Shown: positions 17,009 through 28,388, numbered from the stretch's first letter. The stretch is DNA of 64,000 bases from Paracoccus aminovorans (GCF_900005615.1 NZ_LN832559.1:338836-402835), one strand, 5' to 3'. The notes: generated by a model from the sequence alone, not told the origin. Program-made: numbers and translations.

Positions 17009-20000
17009 CTAGGCACCCGCAGGGGCGGGGTCAAGGCCCGCCATGGTTGCGTCCAGCAGCGCGTCCGGCAGCGGCATCAGCCCGCGCGTCGCGGTCCACA
17101 GCACCGCCGTCTCGACCCGGTGCCCCGGCCAGATCAGGCGCAGCGCGGCGCGATAGGCCGCCATCTGCCGCAGGATGCCCAGCGGCACCTCCACGGGCGC
17201 GGCGGGCACGTCGCGGTTCGACTTGTAGTCCACCGCCAGCACCCGGTCGGCTGTGATCACAAGCCGGTCGACCTTGCCCATCACCACGCCCAGGCCAGGC
17301 AAGGGCGCGGCCAGCGCCAGTTCCCGAAACAGCTCGGCCCCCTCGGGAAGCGCAAAGACCTGCGCCAGATCGGGCGCCTCGATCACGGCGCGCGCCTCCT
17401 CCAGCAGCCCGGCCAGGGCCTCGGGTCCCGGCAGGCCGCCCTCGACATCGGCCAGGACGTCGCGGGCCAGCGCCGGCCATGCGCCGGGATCGCGGCCGGG
17501 CAGGTGCTCCAGCAGCAGGTGCAGCCGGGTGCCGAACAGCATCGCGGCCTCGGCATCCCCCGCGCCGGCGCCCACCATCACCTTGGCCCCGCCCAAGGCC
17601 GTCGCCGCCAGCGGCCGGCGTTTTTGCGGCACCGGAGGCGGCGGCGCCCGCAGCCAGTCGGGAACGGCGACCGACGTCCTTTCGGCGCGCGCCACCTCGG
17701 GCGCGGCTTCGGGCCAGGCGCCGAAGGACAGCCGCCGGATCTCGCCGCCCCAATCGGCCGGGATGCGGCTTTCCACCAGATCGCTGCGGCCCAGCCCGGC
17801 CTCGACCATGCCGTGCCAGCTGTCGGCGTCGGTCTCGCCCGCCGCGGCGACGACCAGCCAGCTTTCCGCGCGGGTCAGCCCGACATAGAGCAGCCGCTTG
17901 CGCTCTTCGAGCTGCCTGCGCGTCTGCGCCTCGGCCAGATCCTCGACGGCGTCCGGCCGCTCACCCTTGCGGCCGCGCCACAGCGCCAGACCGTCCGGCC
18001 CGGCCAGCACCGGCGCCTCGCGCGGGGGGCGGCGCTTCGCGCAATCGGGCATGACGACGATGGGGCTTTCCAACCCTTTCGAGCCATGCACGGTCATCAC
18101 CCGGATCAGCCCCTCGCCCTCGCCGGCGCTGCCGGGCTGGCGGCGCACCTCGACCTCGTCCCCGGCCAGCCAGACCAGGAAGCCGGTCAGCGACGGCGTT
18201 TCCGCGCTTTCATAGCGCAGCGCCTGCGACAGCAGCTCGTCGATGCCGTCCTGGGCCTCGGGCCCCAGCCGACCCAGCAGGCGCTGGCGGCCGTCGTGGC
18301 GAATCAGCAGGCGCTGGATCAGGTCGTAGGGCCGCATGAAGCCGGTCTGGCCCATCAGGTCGGAAAGCACGTCCACGGCCTGGCGATGCCCGGAGTCCCG
18401 CAGCCGCCGCCACAGGTATTCCCCGCGCTTGCGGCCATGGGCCAGCCGGTAAAGCTGTTCCTCGGTCAGCCCGAACAGCGGCGAGCGCAGCACATCCGCC
18501 AGTGACAGGTCGTCCTCGGGCGTGGCCAGCACCGACAGCAGGGCGCGGATGTCCTGGACGGCGATCTCGCCCCCCAGCTTCAGCCGGTCGGCGCCGGCCA
18601 CCGGCAGGCCGGCGGATTTCAGCGCCCCGATGATTTCCGCGAACAGCTCGGAACGGCGCTGCACCAGGATCAGCACGTCGCCAGCCCGCACCCGCCGCAC
18701 CGCGCCGGTCTTGGCGTCCAGGATCGGCTGGCCCAGCATGTCCCGCACCGCCCCGGCCAGGGCGCGGGCCAGGCGGGTGGATTCCGAATTCTCGGCCGGC
18801 TGGTCCACGGGCGCGGTCCAGTCGCCGGGCTCGGGCTTGTCGGGCTTCGGGACCGGCGGCCACAGCTCGACCCGCCCGGGCATGGTGGCGCGAAAGGCGC
18901 GGTGCTGCGGCGGATCGCCCAGGCCCTGCGCCGCGCCGCCGGCGAAGACCTGGTCCACCAGCGTCAGGATCGCGGGAGAGCTGCGGAAGGAATGGCGCAG
19001 CTCCAGCACCTGCATCGGCTGGCGCACCGCCTCGAAGGCGGCGGCGAAACCGGCGCGGCGGGCCTCGAAGACGGCGATGTCGGCGCCCTGGAAGGAATAG
19101 ATCGACTGTTTCGGGTCGCCGACCACGAACAGGCTGCGCGTCCCGTCGCGCGCGCCCTGCCCCGCGGTGAACTCGTCCGTCAGGCGCTGGATCACCTGCC
19201 ATTGCGCCGGGCTGGTGTCCTGGGCCTCGTCGACCAGGATGTGGTCGATGCCGCCGTCCAGCCGGAACAGCACCCATTGCGCCATGCTGTTTTCCGACAG
19301 AAGCCGCGCCGTGCGCTCGATCAGGTCGTCGAAGTCCAGATGGCCCCGCACCGCCTTCTGCGCCCGGTAGCGGGACAGGAATTCATGGCCGAAGCGGTGC
19401 AGCGCCAGCGTCTTTTCGGCATGGGCCAGCGCGATGCGCAGCGGTCGGGCCAAGGCCACCCGCTCCATCAGGATCGCCAGGTCGTCCATCAGCTCGGCGC
19501 AGGGGCCGGTGCGCAGGGCCTTGGTCGGAAAGCTGTCGTATTTCGGCGCGAAGGGCTCCTTGGCGCCTGCCCCGTTCAGCAGCACGGATTCGAGGATCGC
19601 CAGTTCGGCCGCGCCCGGCCGCACCCAGTCGCCCGCCGCCAGTTTCGCCGCCGCCTTCTGGTCGTTGGTGCCGCTTTTCCACAGATGCGGGATCAGCGCC
19701 GCGACTACCAGCGCGCCGTCGGCGAAGGTGCGGGCCAGAAGCGCGGCCATGTCCTCGCCCGGCGCCATACCGCAGGCCGCCCAGACGGCGTCCCGGTCCG
19801 CGGGGGCCTCGAACCCCCGCAGACCGGCCAGGAAAGCGTCGAGGTTCTCGCCCGAATGCAGGGCCAGCAGGTCTTGCAACGCGGGATGATCCTCGCGCGC
19901 CATGTCCTCGACGATCTCGGCGCGGATCAGGGCGGCGCTGCGGTCGTCGAGCTCGGTGAAGCCATGCGGCACGCCGGCCTCGATCGGAAAGCGACGCAGC

Positions 20001-20374
20001 ACGCCGGCGCAGAAGCTGTGGATGGTCTGGACCTTCAGCCCGCCCGGAGTCTCGATGGCCCGCGCGAACAGCCGCCGCGCGGCGGGCAGGTCGGGGGCGG
20101 CAGCCTCGCCCAGCCGGGCCAGTTCGGCGCGCAGCGCCGGCTCGGGCAGCATCGCCCATTGCCCCAGCCGCGCCAGCAGGCGGTTCTGCATCTCGCTGGC
20201 CGCGGCCTTGGTATAGGTCAGGCACAGGATGCGCTCGGGCGCCGTGCCCGCCAGCAGCAGCCGCGCCACCCGGTCGGTCAGCACCCGGGTCTTGCCCGAG
20301 CCGGCATTGGCCGTCAGCCAGGTCGAGCGCAGCGGGTCCGCCGCCCGCACCTGCGCCAGGGTCGCGTCATCCAT
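17009..20374 (-). CDS. addA: Double-strand break repair helicase-nuclease AddA
   Basis: A 1121-aa UvrD-like helicase with a C-terminal RecB-family nuclease. Walker A is [12 protein letters not shown] near the N-terminus, and the [12 protein letters not shown] box and the [14 protein letters not shown] motif follow. A helicase motif [11 protein letters not shown] is seen past mid-protein, and the nuclease has [21 protein letters not shown]. With AddB it resects double-strand breaks to load RecA, replacing RecBCD. The ATG at 20372-20374 overlaps the addB end by 8 bases. One copy of the TGTGATCAC palindrome lies inside the nuclease domain. Confidence 0.96.
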   Translation of the reverse strand: MDDATLAQVRAADPLRSTWLTANAGSGKTRVLTDRVARLLLAGTAPERILCLTYTKAAASEMQNRLLARLGQWAMLPEPALRAELARLGEAAAPDLPAARRLFARAIETPGGLKVQTIHSFCAGVLRRFPIEAGVPHGFTELDDRSAALIRAEIVEDMAREDHPALQDLLALHSGENLDAFLAGLRGFEAPADRDAVWAACGMAPGEDMAALLARTFADGALVVAALIPHLWKSGTNDQKAAAKLAAGDWVRPGAAELAILESVLLNGAGAKEPFAPKYDSFPTKALRTGPCAELMDDLAILMERVALARPLRIALAHAEKTLALHRFGHEFLSRYRAQKAVRGHLDFDDLIERTARLLSENSMAQWVLFRLDGGIDHILVDEAQDTSPAQWQVIQRLTDEFTAGQGARDGTRSLFVVGDPKQSIYSFQGADIAVFEARRAGFAAAFEAVRQPMQVLELRHSFRSSPAILTLVDQVFAGGAAQGLGDPPQHRAFRATMPGRVELWPPVPKPDKPEPGDWTAPVDQPAENSESTRLARALAGAVRDMLGQPILDAKTGAVRRVRAGDVLILVQRRSELFAEIIGALKSAGLPVAGADRLKLGGEIAVQDIRALLSVLATPEDDLSLADVLRSPLFGLTEEQLYRLAHGRKRGEYLWRRLRDSGHRQAVDVLSDLMGQTGFMRPYDLIQRLLIRHDGRQRLLGRLGPEAQDGIDELLSQALRYESAETPSLTGFLVWLAGDEVEVRRQPGSAGEGEGLIRVMTVHGSKGLESPIVVMPDCAKRRPPREAPVLAGPDGLALWRGRKGERPDAVEDLAEAQTRRQLEERKRLLYVGLTRAESWLVVAAAGETDADSWHGMVEAGLGRSDLVESRIPADWGGEIRRLSFGAWPEAAPEVARAERTSVAVPDWLRAPPPPVPQKRRPLAATALGGAKVMVGAGAGDAEAAMLFGTRLHLLLEHLPGRDPGAWPALARDVLADVEGGLPGPEALAGLLEEARAVIEAPDLAQVFALPEGAELFRELALAAPLPGLGVVMGKVDRLVITADRVLAVDYKSNRDVPAAPVEVPLGILRQMAAYRAALRLIWPGHRVETAVLWTATRGLMPLPDALLDATMAGLDPAPAGA

Positions 20375-23300
20375 CGGCAAACCTTTCCGGCGTCGCCGGT
20401 TCGGCGGTGTCCCATTCGCCGTGCCGCGACAGGTGGTCGTAGTCGCTGGCATGGTCGCTGCGTTCCATCGCCAGCCGGGCGGTAAAGCCGCGCTCGCCGC
20501 GCAGGTATTGTCCGATCAGGGTGACGAAACCTTCCCAGGTTTCAACCGCTTGTCCTGGCCCGAAGTCGCGCGCCTCGGTCCGGCCCTCGCCGCCCAGCTG
20601 GATATAGCTGATGCCTGCGACCTGCGCCGGACCCAGCTTCGAAAAGCCGCCCAGCTCGGCCATCGCGGCCTCCAGCGGCAGCTGCTTGTCGAAATGCGCG
20701 ACCTGCTTGTCGGTCGGCGGCTTGCCGGACTTGTAGTCATAGACCTGCACCCGCCCGTCCTGCAGCCGATCCAGACGGTCGGGCCGCGCGGTCAGGCGGA
20801 AATCGGCGCCGGGGACCGCCAGCGCGCCGCGATCCTCGATCAGCACCGGCCGGCCTTCGGTCAGGCGCCGGGCCTCGTCCGCCATCAGCCGGTCGGCGAC
20901 CCCGGCGATGCGCGCGCGCCAGAACAGCCGCGCCGAGGGCCATGGCACGTCCCGCGCCAGCACCTCGTCTGTGATCACAAGCAGCCGCGCCTTCATCGCC
21001 TCGGGCGATTCCGGCAGGTCCGGCAGGCCGCGCAGGAAGCGGTCCATGATCGCGTGCAGCGCACTGCCGCGGTCGGCGGCGTCGGGTTCCGGGCGCAGGG
21101 GGTCCAGCGCCCGCAGGCCCAACACGCGGCGGGCATAGACGGCATAGGGGTCGCGGATCAGCGTCCTGACCTCGGTCACCGACATTTCCGCCAGCGCCGG
21201 GGCAGGCGGAATGGGCGAGGGCCGCGCGGCCGGGGCTATGCGTTCGCGCGGCCGCGCCTGCGCTTCGGCGAGGTCCAGCCAATATTGCCCGCGGTCCCGC
21301 ATCGCGGCCAGCGCCTGCGGGCCGTCCTGGCCGGGCAGGCCGCCCAGCAGGTTGGTCAGCCGGTTCAACCAGCGCGAGGGGATGGTCTCGGCCTCGGCAT
21401 CGCGGCGGGCGCGGGTCAGGATCACCTGCGCCGCACCGGCGGCCTGCTGGAAGTCATGCGCGGCCAGGCCCACGCGGCGCTCGGGCAGGGTTAGGCCGGC
21501 CGCCAGGCGCATCGGTCGCGACAGCCAGGGATCGGGGGGCAGGGCCTGCGGCCAGCCGCCCTCGTTCAAGCCGGCCAGGATGACCCGGCCCACCGCCTCG
21601 GAGCGGGCCTCGCGCGGGCCGCGGAAACGGACCAGCGGATGCGCGGCCACGTCCTGGCGCACGGCCTGGGCCTGCAATTCCTCGTGCAGCAGGTCGCGGA
21701 ACTCGGCCGGGCGCAGGTCGTGGCCCAGCCCGGCATGGGCGGTCAGGTGGTCCAGCACCCCCCGCGCCAGCCCGCCCGCGGCCTTGCCCCAAAGCTCCGA
21801 GGCATCGGCGCTGCCGCCCGGACCTGCCGCCAGATCCTCGGCCAGCGCGCGCAGGTCGCGCAGCCTGTCGGCCAGCGGGCGCGGTGTCCGGTCGCCGGCC
21901 AAAGGCACGATCCGGTCCAGCAGACCCGCCAGCCACAGGGCCCAGGGCTTGCCGGCCTCGGTCCCGCGGTCGGCCCATCTGCGCAGCGCGGCGCCATCGG
22001 GAAAGGCCGGGCCGTTGCGACGCAGCTCAAGCTCCAGGTCGCGGCTGTGGCGGTTGTGATCACGGCGGTAATCGGCGCCCAGCCCGGTCGCCGTCACCGG
22101 ATGTTTCAACAGCACCAGCAGCCCGTCGATCATCAGCTCGGCGCCGAAGAGGTCGGCGACATGGCGCAGGAACAGGCCGGGGGCGGTCAGGGGCAGGGGC
22201 TGGCCGGCGGAATCGTCGGGGATGATGCCCCAGCGGTCCAGCGCCGATTGCACGCGCCGGGTCAGCATGCGGTCGGCGGCGATCAGCGTGATCTGTTCGC
22301 CGCGCTGCACCGCCTCGCGGATGATCAGCGCGATCGCCTCGGCCTCCAGGCCCGGCTGTTCGGCCTCGATCAGGGTCAGGTTGGCGGTGGCGGGGACCAG
22401 AGGGCCCAAGCCCGGGCCTTCGGTGATCCATTGATCGGTGACCGGGGCAGGGCGCAAGGCCAGTGAAATCAGCCGGTTGCGCTCCGGGTCCGGGGCGGCC
22501 TGGCCTGTCCAGTCGCGGGGTGGGCCGAACTCTTGCAGGAAAGGCGCATAGCGGGCCTGCGGGTGATCCTCGGAGCGGACATCCAGACCGTCCCAGACCG
22601 ATTGCGGCAGGTCCGGGTCGAAACCTGGCAGCACCACCGCGCCCATCGGCAGCCGGGCCACCGCGCGCATGAAGTCGCGCGTCGCGCCATGCGAGCCGGT
22701 CGAGCCGGCGACGACCACCGGCCCCTGGGGCAGCGCCTCGCCTCGCGCCCAGGCGGCGGCCAGCGTCTCGGCCGCGGCGCGCTGGCGCGATTCGCGATCC
22801 TGCGGCGGATCCGACAGGTAATAGCCGGCGGCAATGCGCAGGAACGCCAGCGCGCGGCCCCAATGCTGGGCATGTTCGCTGGCGTCGATGCGGTCCAGCG
22901 CCTGCGCGTCCAGCCCTTCCAGCTGCATCTCGGCCATCAGCCCGGCCAGCGAGGCCGCCAGTTCCGGCACCGATTGCCCCTGCGCCAGATCGGGCTGCGC
23001 GCGCAATGCGGCATCGATCAGCCGGCCCAGCTGCAACCGCCGGGCCAGCGGCGCCGTGGCCGCGCCGCCGCCGATGTCGGCGATCAGCCGCAGCTGCGGC
23101 AGGACCAGCGGCCCGCGCCAGACCAGCGCATCGCGCAGCGCCATCAGGGACTGGCCCGAGTTCGCATAGACCGTGACCCGCGCCATCTCTTGCGGCGGGC
23201 GGTGCCGCATCCGTTCGATCAACCCATCCGCGAAGGCGCCGGCGAAATCGGCGCCACAGGGCAGGGCGAAAAGGCCGCTCTGCCAGTCGCTCACCGCAGC

Positions 23301-23770
23301 AGCCCCTCGGCCAGCGGAATGCAGTCGGGACGGCCGACGTCGCACCATTCGCCGGAATGGACCAGCCCATAGGCGCGGCCCTCGGCGATCAGCAGGTCCC
23401 AGAGGCGGTTCAAGGAAAACACCTGGTCCGGGATCTGGGCCAGCCGGTCGGGGCGGACGATCTGCGCGCCGCCATAGACCAGTTCGCCCTTGCGGATCAG
23501 CCGGTTATCTTGCGCCAGGCTGAAATCTCCGCCGCCCTGCCGCCCGTGGGTGCGGGCGATGGGCACCAGCATCAGCAGCGCATCCATGCCCTCGTCCCAG
23601 GCATCCAGCAGCGCCGAGATCGGGTTCGGCCCGGTCCAGACCACGTCCGGGTTCATTGTGATCACAGGTCCGGGACCCAGTAGCGGCAACGCCTTGCGCA
23701 GGCCGCCGCCGGTTTCCAGCAGCAGGTCGGTTTCGTCGGAAATCGCCGCCTGCGTGCCGATGTGATCACG
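17252..23770. repeat. Five dispersed copies of the palindrome TGTGATCAC(A/G)
   Basis: GTGATCAC occurs at 17253-17260, 20971-20978, 22056-22063, 23658-23665 and 23762-23769. All five are preceded by T; three are the full palindrome TGTGATCACA and two end in G. One is in addA, two are in addB and two are in murU. I found no copy in the other 57 kb of the window. Several use rare codons for this genome (CTT, ACA, CGT, CCT), which suggests the DNA motif itself is retained. Confidence 0.75.
20367..23294 (-). CDS. addB: Double-strand break repair nuclease subunit AddB
   Basis: A 975-aa AddB protein with an inactivated helicase fold and a C-terminal RecB-like nuclease (TARPDRLDRLQDGRVQVYDYKSGK). 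No Walker A GxGKT is visible in the N-terminal region, as in alphaproteobacterial AddB. The start is a GTG at 23292-23294 that overlaps the murU stop (GTGA); there is no ATG with a ribosome site near it. The DNA carries two copies of the TGTGATCAC palindrome. Confidence 0.94.
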   Translation of the reverse strand: MSDWQSGLFALPCGADFAGAFADGLIERMRHRPPQEMARVTVYANSGQSLMALRDALVWRGPLVLPQLRLIADIGGGAATAPLARRLQLGRLIDAALRAQPDLAQGQSVPELAASLAGLMAEMQLEGLDAQALDRIDASEHAQHWGRALAFLRIAAGYYLSDPPQDRESRQRAAAETLAAAWARGEALPQGPVVVAGSTGSHGATRDFMRAVARLPMGAVVLPGFDPDLPQSVWDGLDVRSEDHPQARYAPFLQEFGPPRDWTGQAAPDPERNRLISLALRPAPVTDQWITEGPGLGPLVPATANLTLIEAEQPGLEAEAIALIIREAVQRGEQITLIAADRMLTRRVQSALDRWGIIPDDSAGQPLPLTAPGLFLRHVADLFGAELMIDGLLVLLKHPVTATGLGADYRRDHNRHSRDLELELRRNGPAFPDGAALRRWADRGTEAGKPWALWLAGLLDRIVPLAGDRTPRPLADRLRDLRALAEDLAAGPGGSADASELWGKAAGGLARGVLDHLTAHAGLGHDLRPAEFRDLLHEELQAQAVRQDVAAHPLVRFRGPREARSEAVGRVILAGLNEGGWPQALPPDPWLSRPMRLAAGLTLPERRVGLAAHDFQQAAGAAQVILTRARRDAEAETIPSRWLNRLTNLLGGLPGQDGPQALAAMRDRGQYWLDLAEAQARPRERIAPAARPSPIPPAPALAEMSVTEVRTLIRDPYAVYARRVLGLRALDPLRPEPDAADRGSALHAIMDRFLRGLPDLPESPEAMKARLLVITDEVLARDVPWPSARLFWRARIAGVADRLMADEARRLTEGRPVLIEDRGALAVPGADFRLTARPDRLDRLQDGRVQVYDYKSGKPPTDKQVAHFDKQLPLEAAMAELGGFSKLGPAQVAGISYIQLGGEGRTEARDFGPGQAVETWEGFVTLIGQYLRGERGFTARLAMERSDHASDYDHLSRHGEWDTAEPATPERFADG

Positions 23771-23956
23771 GATCTGGCCGCCCAGGTGGTGGATGTTCAC
23801 GACGATGCGCCCGACGCCCGCCGCGCGGCCCAGATCCAGCGCCCGGTCCAGAAGCGTCCGTCCCGCGACCTCGATCAGCGGCTTGGGCGTCACGTCGGTC
23901 AGCGGCGCCATGCGCGTGCCCTTGCCGGCCGCGAAGACCATCAGCGGCAGGCTCAT
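23291..23956 (-). CDS. murU: N-acetylmuramate 1-phosphate uridylyltransferase-like nucleotidyltransferase (MurU)
   Basis: A 221-aa sugar-1-phosphate nucleotidyltransferase. The signature [20 protein letters not shown] is at the N-terminus, the metal-binding ITMNPDVVW follows mid-protein, and a GGAQIVRPD segment lies later. In the MurU/AmgK salvage path it makes UDP-MurNAc from MurNAc-1-phosphate, bypassing MurA. The immediate upstream partner is a TsaE-AmgK fusion whose kinase would supply that substrate, which supports the assignment. It overlaps both neighbours by four bases. Confidence 0.85.
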   Translation of the reverse strand: MSLPLMVFAAGKGTRMAPLTDVTPKPLIEVAGRTLLDRALDLGRAAGVGRIVVNIHHLGGQIRDHIGTQAAISDETDLLLETGGGLRKALPLLGPGPVITMNPDVVWTGPNPISALLDAWDEGMDALLMLVPIARTHGRQGGGDFSLAQDNRLIRKGELVYGGAQIVRPDRLAQIPDQVFSLNRLWDLLIAEGRAYGLVHSGEWCDVGRPDCIPLAEGLLR

Positions 23957-25368
23957 CCGGCGATCCTTTCGATCACCTTTGGCGTGGGCGCGGGGATGCC
24001 TTGCAGCGCCGCCGCCAGCGGCGCCAGCGCGGGATGCGCCAGGTCGCGCTGCAACGCCGCCCAGACCCGGGGCATGAAGGCCAGGTAGCGGCGCTTGCCC
24101 TCTTCCTGCGCCAGCCGGGTGAAGATGCCCAGGATGCGCAGGTTGCGCTGCGCGCCCAGCAGCGCATAGGCGGCGCGAAAGCGGGCGTCCTCCATGCCGG
24201 TCGCCGCGACATAGCGGGCGATCTGCGCGGCCTCGATGTCCGGCGCCACCTCGCGACGGGCGTCCTGCAGGCCCGAGACCAGGTCATAGGCCGGATGCAC
24301 CGCCACCGCATCCTGGAAATCCAGCAGGCCCAAGGGCTTGTCGCCCATCCAGACCAGATTCTCGGCATGAAAGTCGCGCAGGCCCAGGACCGGCGGAATG
24401 GTCTCGCAAAGCGCCTCGTGCAGCGCCTCGACGACGGGGGCGACATCGGCGCCAAGACCGGGGGTGCCGGCGGCGGCGGGATAGTGTTCGGCGAACAGCC
24501 CGACCTGCCGCGCCAGCTCCGGCCCGTCCAGGCGTGGGACGAAATCCGGCGGCGCTTGGCGGTGCAGATCCACCAGGAGGTCGGTCATGCGGTCGTAGAT
24601 GCGCGGCGCCAGCGCCGGATCGGCCTCCAGCACCCGGGCGACCAGGTCGTCGCCGAGGTCTTCCAGCAGCAACAGCCCCTCGATCTGGTCGGCGGCCAGG
24701 ATCTCGGGTGCGTGGAAATCGCGGTGGCGCAGCCATTGCGTCATCGCCACGTAACCGTCGGTGGTGCCGGGGGCGGCATCCATCAGCACCGCGCTGCGAT
24801 CCCCGTCGAGCAGCCGGAAATAGCGCCGCGACGAGGCATCGCCGGCCAGCGGGAACAGTCGCGCCCCCGCCCAGCCGGCGCGATGGATCAACCGCGCGAT
24901 CACCGGCAGGCGGGTCGCGAAACCCCAATGCGGCTCGGACCCCGACAGGGTGATCCGGCGCAGTTCGGGGAAATCGACATGCGGCTCCAGCGCCACGGTC
25001 AGCGGCTCGGGCAGGGGGCCGCCATGCTCGGGCCATTCGATCAGCACGATGGCCTCGCGCATGGCCTCGTCGAGGCCGAGCTCGGCCAGCTCGTCGGGAT
25101 GGGTCAGGCGATAGAGGTCGGCGTGCCAGATCTCGGTCCCCAGCGGGTCGGCATAGGTCTGGACCAGGGTGAAGGTCGGGCTGGGCACGTCCTCGGCCGC
25201 CTCGCCCTGGCGGGCGCGGATGAAGGCGCGGGCGAAATGGGTCTTGCCGGCGCCGACCGGCCCTTGCAGGGCCAGGACGTCGCCGGGTTTCAGCACCGCC
25301 GCCATGACGCGGCCCAGGCAGGCGGTCAGGTCGGCATCGGCGGGGTCGAGCGTCGCAAGCAGGGTCAT
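23953..25368 (-). CDS. tsaE: Fusion of tRNA threonylcarbamoylation ATPase TsaE and AmgK-type sugar kinase
   Basis: A 471-aa two-domain protein. Residues 1-145 are TsaE: a P-loop [14 protein letters not shown], then [13 protein letters not shown] and HADLYRL, as needed for t6A37 modification of tRNA. Residues 150-471 are an aminoglycoside phosphotransferase-fold kinase with the Brenner motif [10 protein letters not shown] and LLDFQDA, as in AmgK, which phosphorylates MurNAc/GlcNAc at the anomeric position. Stand-alone forms of both are the usual arrangement; this joint form also occurs in other alphaproteobacteria. The frame is continuous with no sign of a sequence error. Confidence 0.9.
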   Translation of the reverse strand: MTLLATLDPADADLTACLGRVMAAVLKPGDVLALQGPVGAGKTHFARAFIRARQGEAAEDVPSPTFTLVQTYADPLGTEIWHADLYRLTHPDELAELGLDEAMREAIVLIEWPEHGGPLPEPLTVALEPHVDFPELRRITLSGSEPHWGFATRLPVIARLIHRAGWAGARLFPLAGDASSRRYFRLLDGDRSAVLMDAAPGTTDGYVAMTQWLRHRDFHAPEILAADQIEGLLLLEDLGDDLVARVLEADPALAPRIYDRMTDLLVDLHRQAPPDFVPRLDGPELARQVGLFAEHYPAAAGTPGLGADVAPVVEALHEALCETIPPVLGLRDFHAENLVWMGDKPLGLLDFQDAVAVHPAYDLVSGLQDARREVAPDIEAAQIARYVAATGMEDARFRAAYALLGAQRNLRILGIFTRLAQEEGKRRYLAFMPRVWAALQRDLAHPALAPLAAALQGIPAPTPKVIERIAG

Positions 25369-25392
25369 GGCCTCAACCTAAGCGCGCGGACG

Positions 25393-26199
25393 TCACAGGC
25401 CAAGCACATCCGCCATGTCATATTCGCCCGGCCCCTTGTCCTGGCCCCAAAGCGCCGCCCGCAACGCGCCGCGGGCAAAGATCGCCCGGTCGGTGGCGAC
25501 ATGGCGCAGGACCACGCGCTCGCCCGCGGTGGCGAAGATCACGTCATGTTCGCCCACCACGTCGCCGCCGCGAATGGCGGCAAAGCCGATGCTGCCCTTT
25601 TCGCGGGCGCCGGTGATGCCCTCGCGCGCCGGGGTGCGCAATTCGTCCAGGCTGCGGCCGCGCCCCTCGGCGGCGGCGGCGCCCAGCATCAGGGCGGTGC
25701 CCGAGGGCGCGTCCACCTTGCGATTGTGATGGGCCTCGACCACCTCGACGTCCCAATCCTCGCCCAGGGCGGCGGCCACGCGCCGGGTCAGCCCGACCAG
25801 CAGGTTGACGCCCAGGCTCATGTTGCCGGCGCGGATGATCGGGGCGTGGCGGGCGGCAGCCTTCAGCTTTTCCAGATCGGCCGGCTGCAAGCCCGTGGTG
25901 CCGATGACATGCACCGCGCGGGCCTGCGCCGTCAGCTCGGCGAAGGCCACCGTCGCCGCCGGCGTGGTGAAGTCGATCAGCGCCTGCGCCTTGGCGATGG
26001 CCTCGACCGCATCGTCGGTGACCACGATCCCCAGCGCCGGGCCGCCCATCGCCTCGCCCAGGTCGCGGCCGACCCAGGGGCTGCCGGGCCGCTCGATGGC
26101 GCCGACCAGCCGCGCCTGGTCCGAGTCCAGCACCGTGCGCGCCAGCATCTGCCCCATGCGCCCCGAGGCGCCCGCAATCACGATTCCCGGTTTGTCCAT
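25393..26199 (-). CDS. dapB: 4-hydroxy-tetrahydrodipicolinate reductase
   Basis: A 268-aa DapB. The Rossmann motif [11 protein letters not shown] opens the protein, and the NAD(P) site IDFTTPA, the VIGTTGLQ loop, and the catalytic [16 protein letters not shown] segment with its His and Lys are present. It makes tetrahydrodipicolinate for lysine and diaminopimelate. The ATG at 26197-26199 has GGGGGA six bases upstream; an in-frame ATG at 26205 is too close to that site. It lies only 24 bp ahead of tsaE-amgK and may head that operon. Confidence 0.95.
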   Translation of the reverse strand: MDKPGIVIAGASGRMGQMLARTVLDSDQARLVGAIERPGSPWVGRDLGEAMGGPALGIVVTDDAVEAIAKAQALIDFTTPAATVAFAELTAQARAVHVIGTTGLQPADLEKLKAAARHAPIIRAGNMSLGVNLLVGLTRRVAAALGEDWDVEVVEAHHNRKVDAPSGTALMLGAAAAEGRGRSLDELRTPAREGITGAREKGSIGFAAIRGGDVVGEHDVIFATAGERVVLRHVATDRAIFARGALRAALWGQDKGPGEYDMADVLGL

Positions 26200-26268
26200 G
26201 CTCATTCCCCCGTTTGCCGCCGTTCTATCCCGTTGCGGCGCGCGCCGCGACCCCCTACATCTGCGGCC

Positions 26269-26685
26269 ATGGCACAGAACCGCTTTCATTCCGGCACCGG
26301 CCCCTCGCAGCGCCAGCTTCGCGTGGGCGAGCTGATCCGCCGCACGCTTTCCGACGTCCTGCTGCGCGCGGATGTCCACGACCCCGACCTGAACCGGCAT
26401 TCGATCACGGTGGGCGAGGTCCGCACCTCGCCCGACCTCAAGGTCGCGACGGCCTATGTGCTGCCGCTGGGCGGCCATGACGCCGAGGACGCGCTGGCCG
26501 CGCTGCGCCGCAACGCGCCCGAGCTGCGCCACCTGGTCGCCAAGGCGATGACGCTGAAATACGCGCCGCAGCTGCGTTTCGTGCTGGACGAGACCTTCGA
26601 CCGCATGGACGAGACCCGGCGCCTGCTCAACGAGGATCGCGTGCGCCGCGACGTGGAACACGACGACGCCGACGATGAGGATTGA
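26269..26685 (+). CDS. rbfA: 30S ribosome-binding factor RbfA
   Basis: A 138-aa ribosome maturation factor. It has the typical [17 protein letters not shown] helix, a [20 protein letters not shown] strand pair and the [15 protein letters not shown] segment of the KH-like fold. It matures 16S rRNA in the 30S subunit. Divergent from dapB with about 70 bp between starts, and followed with an 11-base overlap by the glycosidase-like gene and then by truB. Confidence 0.95.
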   Translation: MAQNRFHSGTGPSQRQLRVGELIRRTLSDVLLRADVHDPDLNRHSITVGEVRTSPDLKVATAYVLPLGGHDAEDALAALRRNAPELRHLVAKAMTLKYAPQLRFVLDETFDRMDETRRLLNEDRVRRDVEHDDADDED

Positions 26686-27430
26686 GCTGAAGCGCCGGCT
26701 GGGGCTCGCGCTTGGTGCGCTGATCGCCATGACCCTGCCCGCCGTGGCCGGGATCTGCGAAAAGCGCGCCTTCGACGGGCAGGGCTATGTCGTCTGCACG
26801 CTTTCCGCCGCGCAGGAGCCGGGGCTGAAGCTGTGGCTGAACGGGGCCGACGGCCGGGTGCTGGGCGATTTCACCGCCGTCCGTCGCAGCTTGGCGCCGG
26901 GTGAGGTGCTGGCTTTCGCCATGAACGCCGGCATGTATCACGCGGATTATTCCCCGGTCGGGCTTTACGTCAGCGAAGGCGAAAAGGCCCATGACCTGGT
27001 CACCGGCGCCAGCAAAGACAATTTCGGCATGCTGCCCAACGGCGTCTTCTGCGCCGGCGGCGCGCGGCCCTATCAGGTGATCGAAAGCCGCGCCTTCGGC
27101 AAGGCCCAGCCGCAATGCCGCATCGCCACGCAATCCGGGCCGATGCTGGTCATCGACGGCGCGCTGCACCCGCGCTTCCTGGTCGATTCGGACAGCCGCT
27201 ATGTCAGGAACGGCGTCGGCGTCTCGCCGGACGGGCAAACGGCCTGGTTCGCGATCTCGGACCGCGCCGTGACCTTCCACGAATTCGGCCGGCTGTTCCG
27301 CGACGGCCTCGGCGCCCGCGATGCACTTTACTTTGACGGCTCGATTTCCAGGCTGTATGCCCCCGCGCTTGGCCGCGCCGATTTCGGACGCCGGCTGGGA
27401 CCGATCATCGGCTATACGGAACAGGAATAA
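26675..27430 (+). CDS. Secreted phosphodiester glycosidase-family protein (DUF2233/NAGPA)
   Basis: A 251-aa protein with an N-terminal signal peptide ([18 protein letters not shown]), so it is periplasmic or secreted. The body has the DUF2233 markers [27 protein letters not shown], an acidic [15 protein letters not shown] and a [15 protein letters not shown] end. The family is related to the enzyme that uncovers mannose 6-phosphate; the bacterial substrate is unknown. It overlaps rbfA by 11 bases and truB by one (TAATG), an odd place for a secreted protein and a clue that it is co-translated with them. Confidence 0.75.
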   Translation: MRIELKRRLGLALGALIAMTLPAVAGICEKRAFDGQGYVVCTLSAAQEPGLKLWLNGADGRVLGDFTAVRRSLAPGEVLAFAMNAGMYHADYSPVGLYVSEGEKAHDLVTGASKDNFGMLPNGVFCAGGARPYQVIESRAFGKAQPQCRIATQSGPMLVIDGALHPRFLVDSDSRYVRNGVGVSPDGQTAWFAISDRAVTFHEFGRLFRDGLGARDALYFDGSISRLYAPALGRADFGRRLGPIIGYTEQE

Positions 27431-28323
27431 TGGCACGGAAAAAAGGGCGTGAGATCCACGGTTGGCTGATCGTGGACAAGCCCGCGGGCGTGGGCTCGAC
27501 TGACGTGGTGGGCAAGGTCCGCTGGGCGCTGGACGCGAAGAAGGCCGGCCACGCCGGCACGCTGGACCCGGATGCGACCGGGGTGCTGGCCATCGCGCTG
27601 GGTGAGGCGACCAAGACCGTGCCGATCCTGACCGAGGCGCTGAAGGCCTATGACTTCACCGTCAACTGGGGCGCCGAGACCGCCAGCGACGACGCTTCGG
27701 GTGCGGTGCTGAAAACCAGCGACATCCGCCCGGACGAAGCCGCGATTCGCGCCGCCCTGCCGCGCTTTACCGGAGAGATCATGCAGGTCCCGCCCGCCGT
27801 CTCGGCCGTCAAGGTCGAGGGCGAGCGCGCCTATGACCTTGCGCGCGAAGGCGAGACGGTCGAGCTCGCCGCCCGCCCGCTTTGGGTGGAATCGCTGGAA
27901 CTGCTGGGCACCACGCCCGACACCGCCGACCTGCGCATGGTCTGCGGCAAGGGCGGCTATGTCCGCGCCATCGCCCGCGACCTGGGCCGGACCCTGGGCT
28001 GCCTTGGCCATGTCGCGCGCCTGCGCCGGATCTGGTCGGGCCCCTTCGACGCCGAGCAGGGCATTGCCTTCGACCGCATCGACCGCGCCAACCAGGCCGA
28101 GATCGAGGCCGCGCTGCTGCCCCTGCAAGCCGCGCTGGCCGACCTGCCGCAGATGCAAGCGACCGAGATGGGCGCCACCCGCATCCTGAACGGCAACCCC
28201 GGCCAGGTTCTGGGCCATGCCGAGTTCGGCGAGGAAGTCTGGGTCGCCCGTCAGGGCCGCGCACTCTGCATCGGCCGCTACATGGGCGGCGAGGTCCAGC
28301 CGAGCCGGGTTTTCAACCTCTGA
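27430..28323 (+). CDS. truB: tRNA pseudouridine(55) synthase
   Basis: A 297-aa TruB. The catalytic Asp is in [13 protein letters not shown], the KSYxF-like motif is replaced by AYDFTVNWG, and the [27 protein letters not shown] segment and the [12 protein letters not shown] motif are present. It converts U55 to pseudouridine in the T-loop of tRNAs. The ATG overlaps the stop of the preceding gene. Confidence 0.96.
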   Translation: MARKKGREIHGWLIVDKPAGVGSTDVVGKVRWALDAKKAGHAGTLDPDATGVLAIALGEATKTVPILTEALKAYDFTVNWGAETASDDASGAVLKTSDIRPDEAAIRAALPRFTGEIMQVPPAVSAVKVEGERAYDLAREGETVELAARPLWVESLELLGTTPDTADLRMVCGKGGYVRAIARDLGRTLGCLGHVARLRRIWSGPFDAEQGIAFDRIDRANQAEIEAALLPLQAALADLPQMQATEMGATRILNGNPGQVLGHAEFGEEVWVARQGRALCIGRYMGGEVQPSRVFNL

Positions 28324-28388
28324 CAGGTTGCAGAGCGGGACTCGTGCGGGACCCGATGAAATTATCGGTCAAACAACGGGCTATGTCC

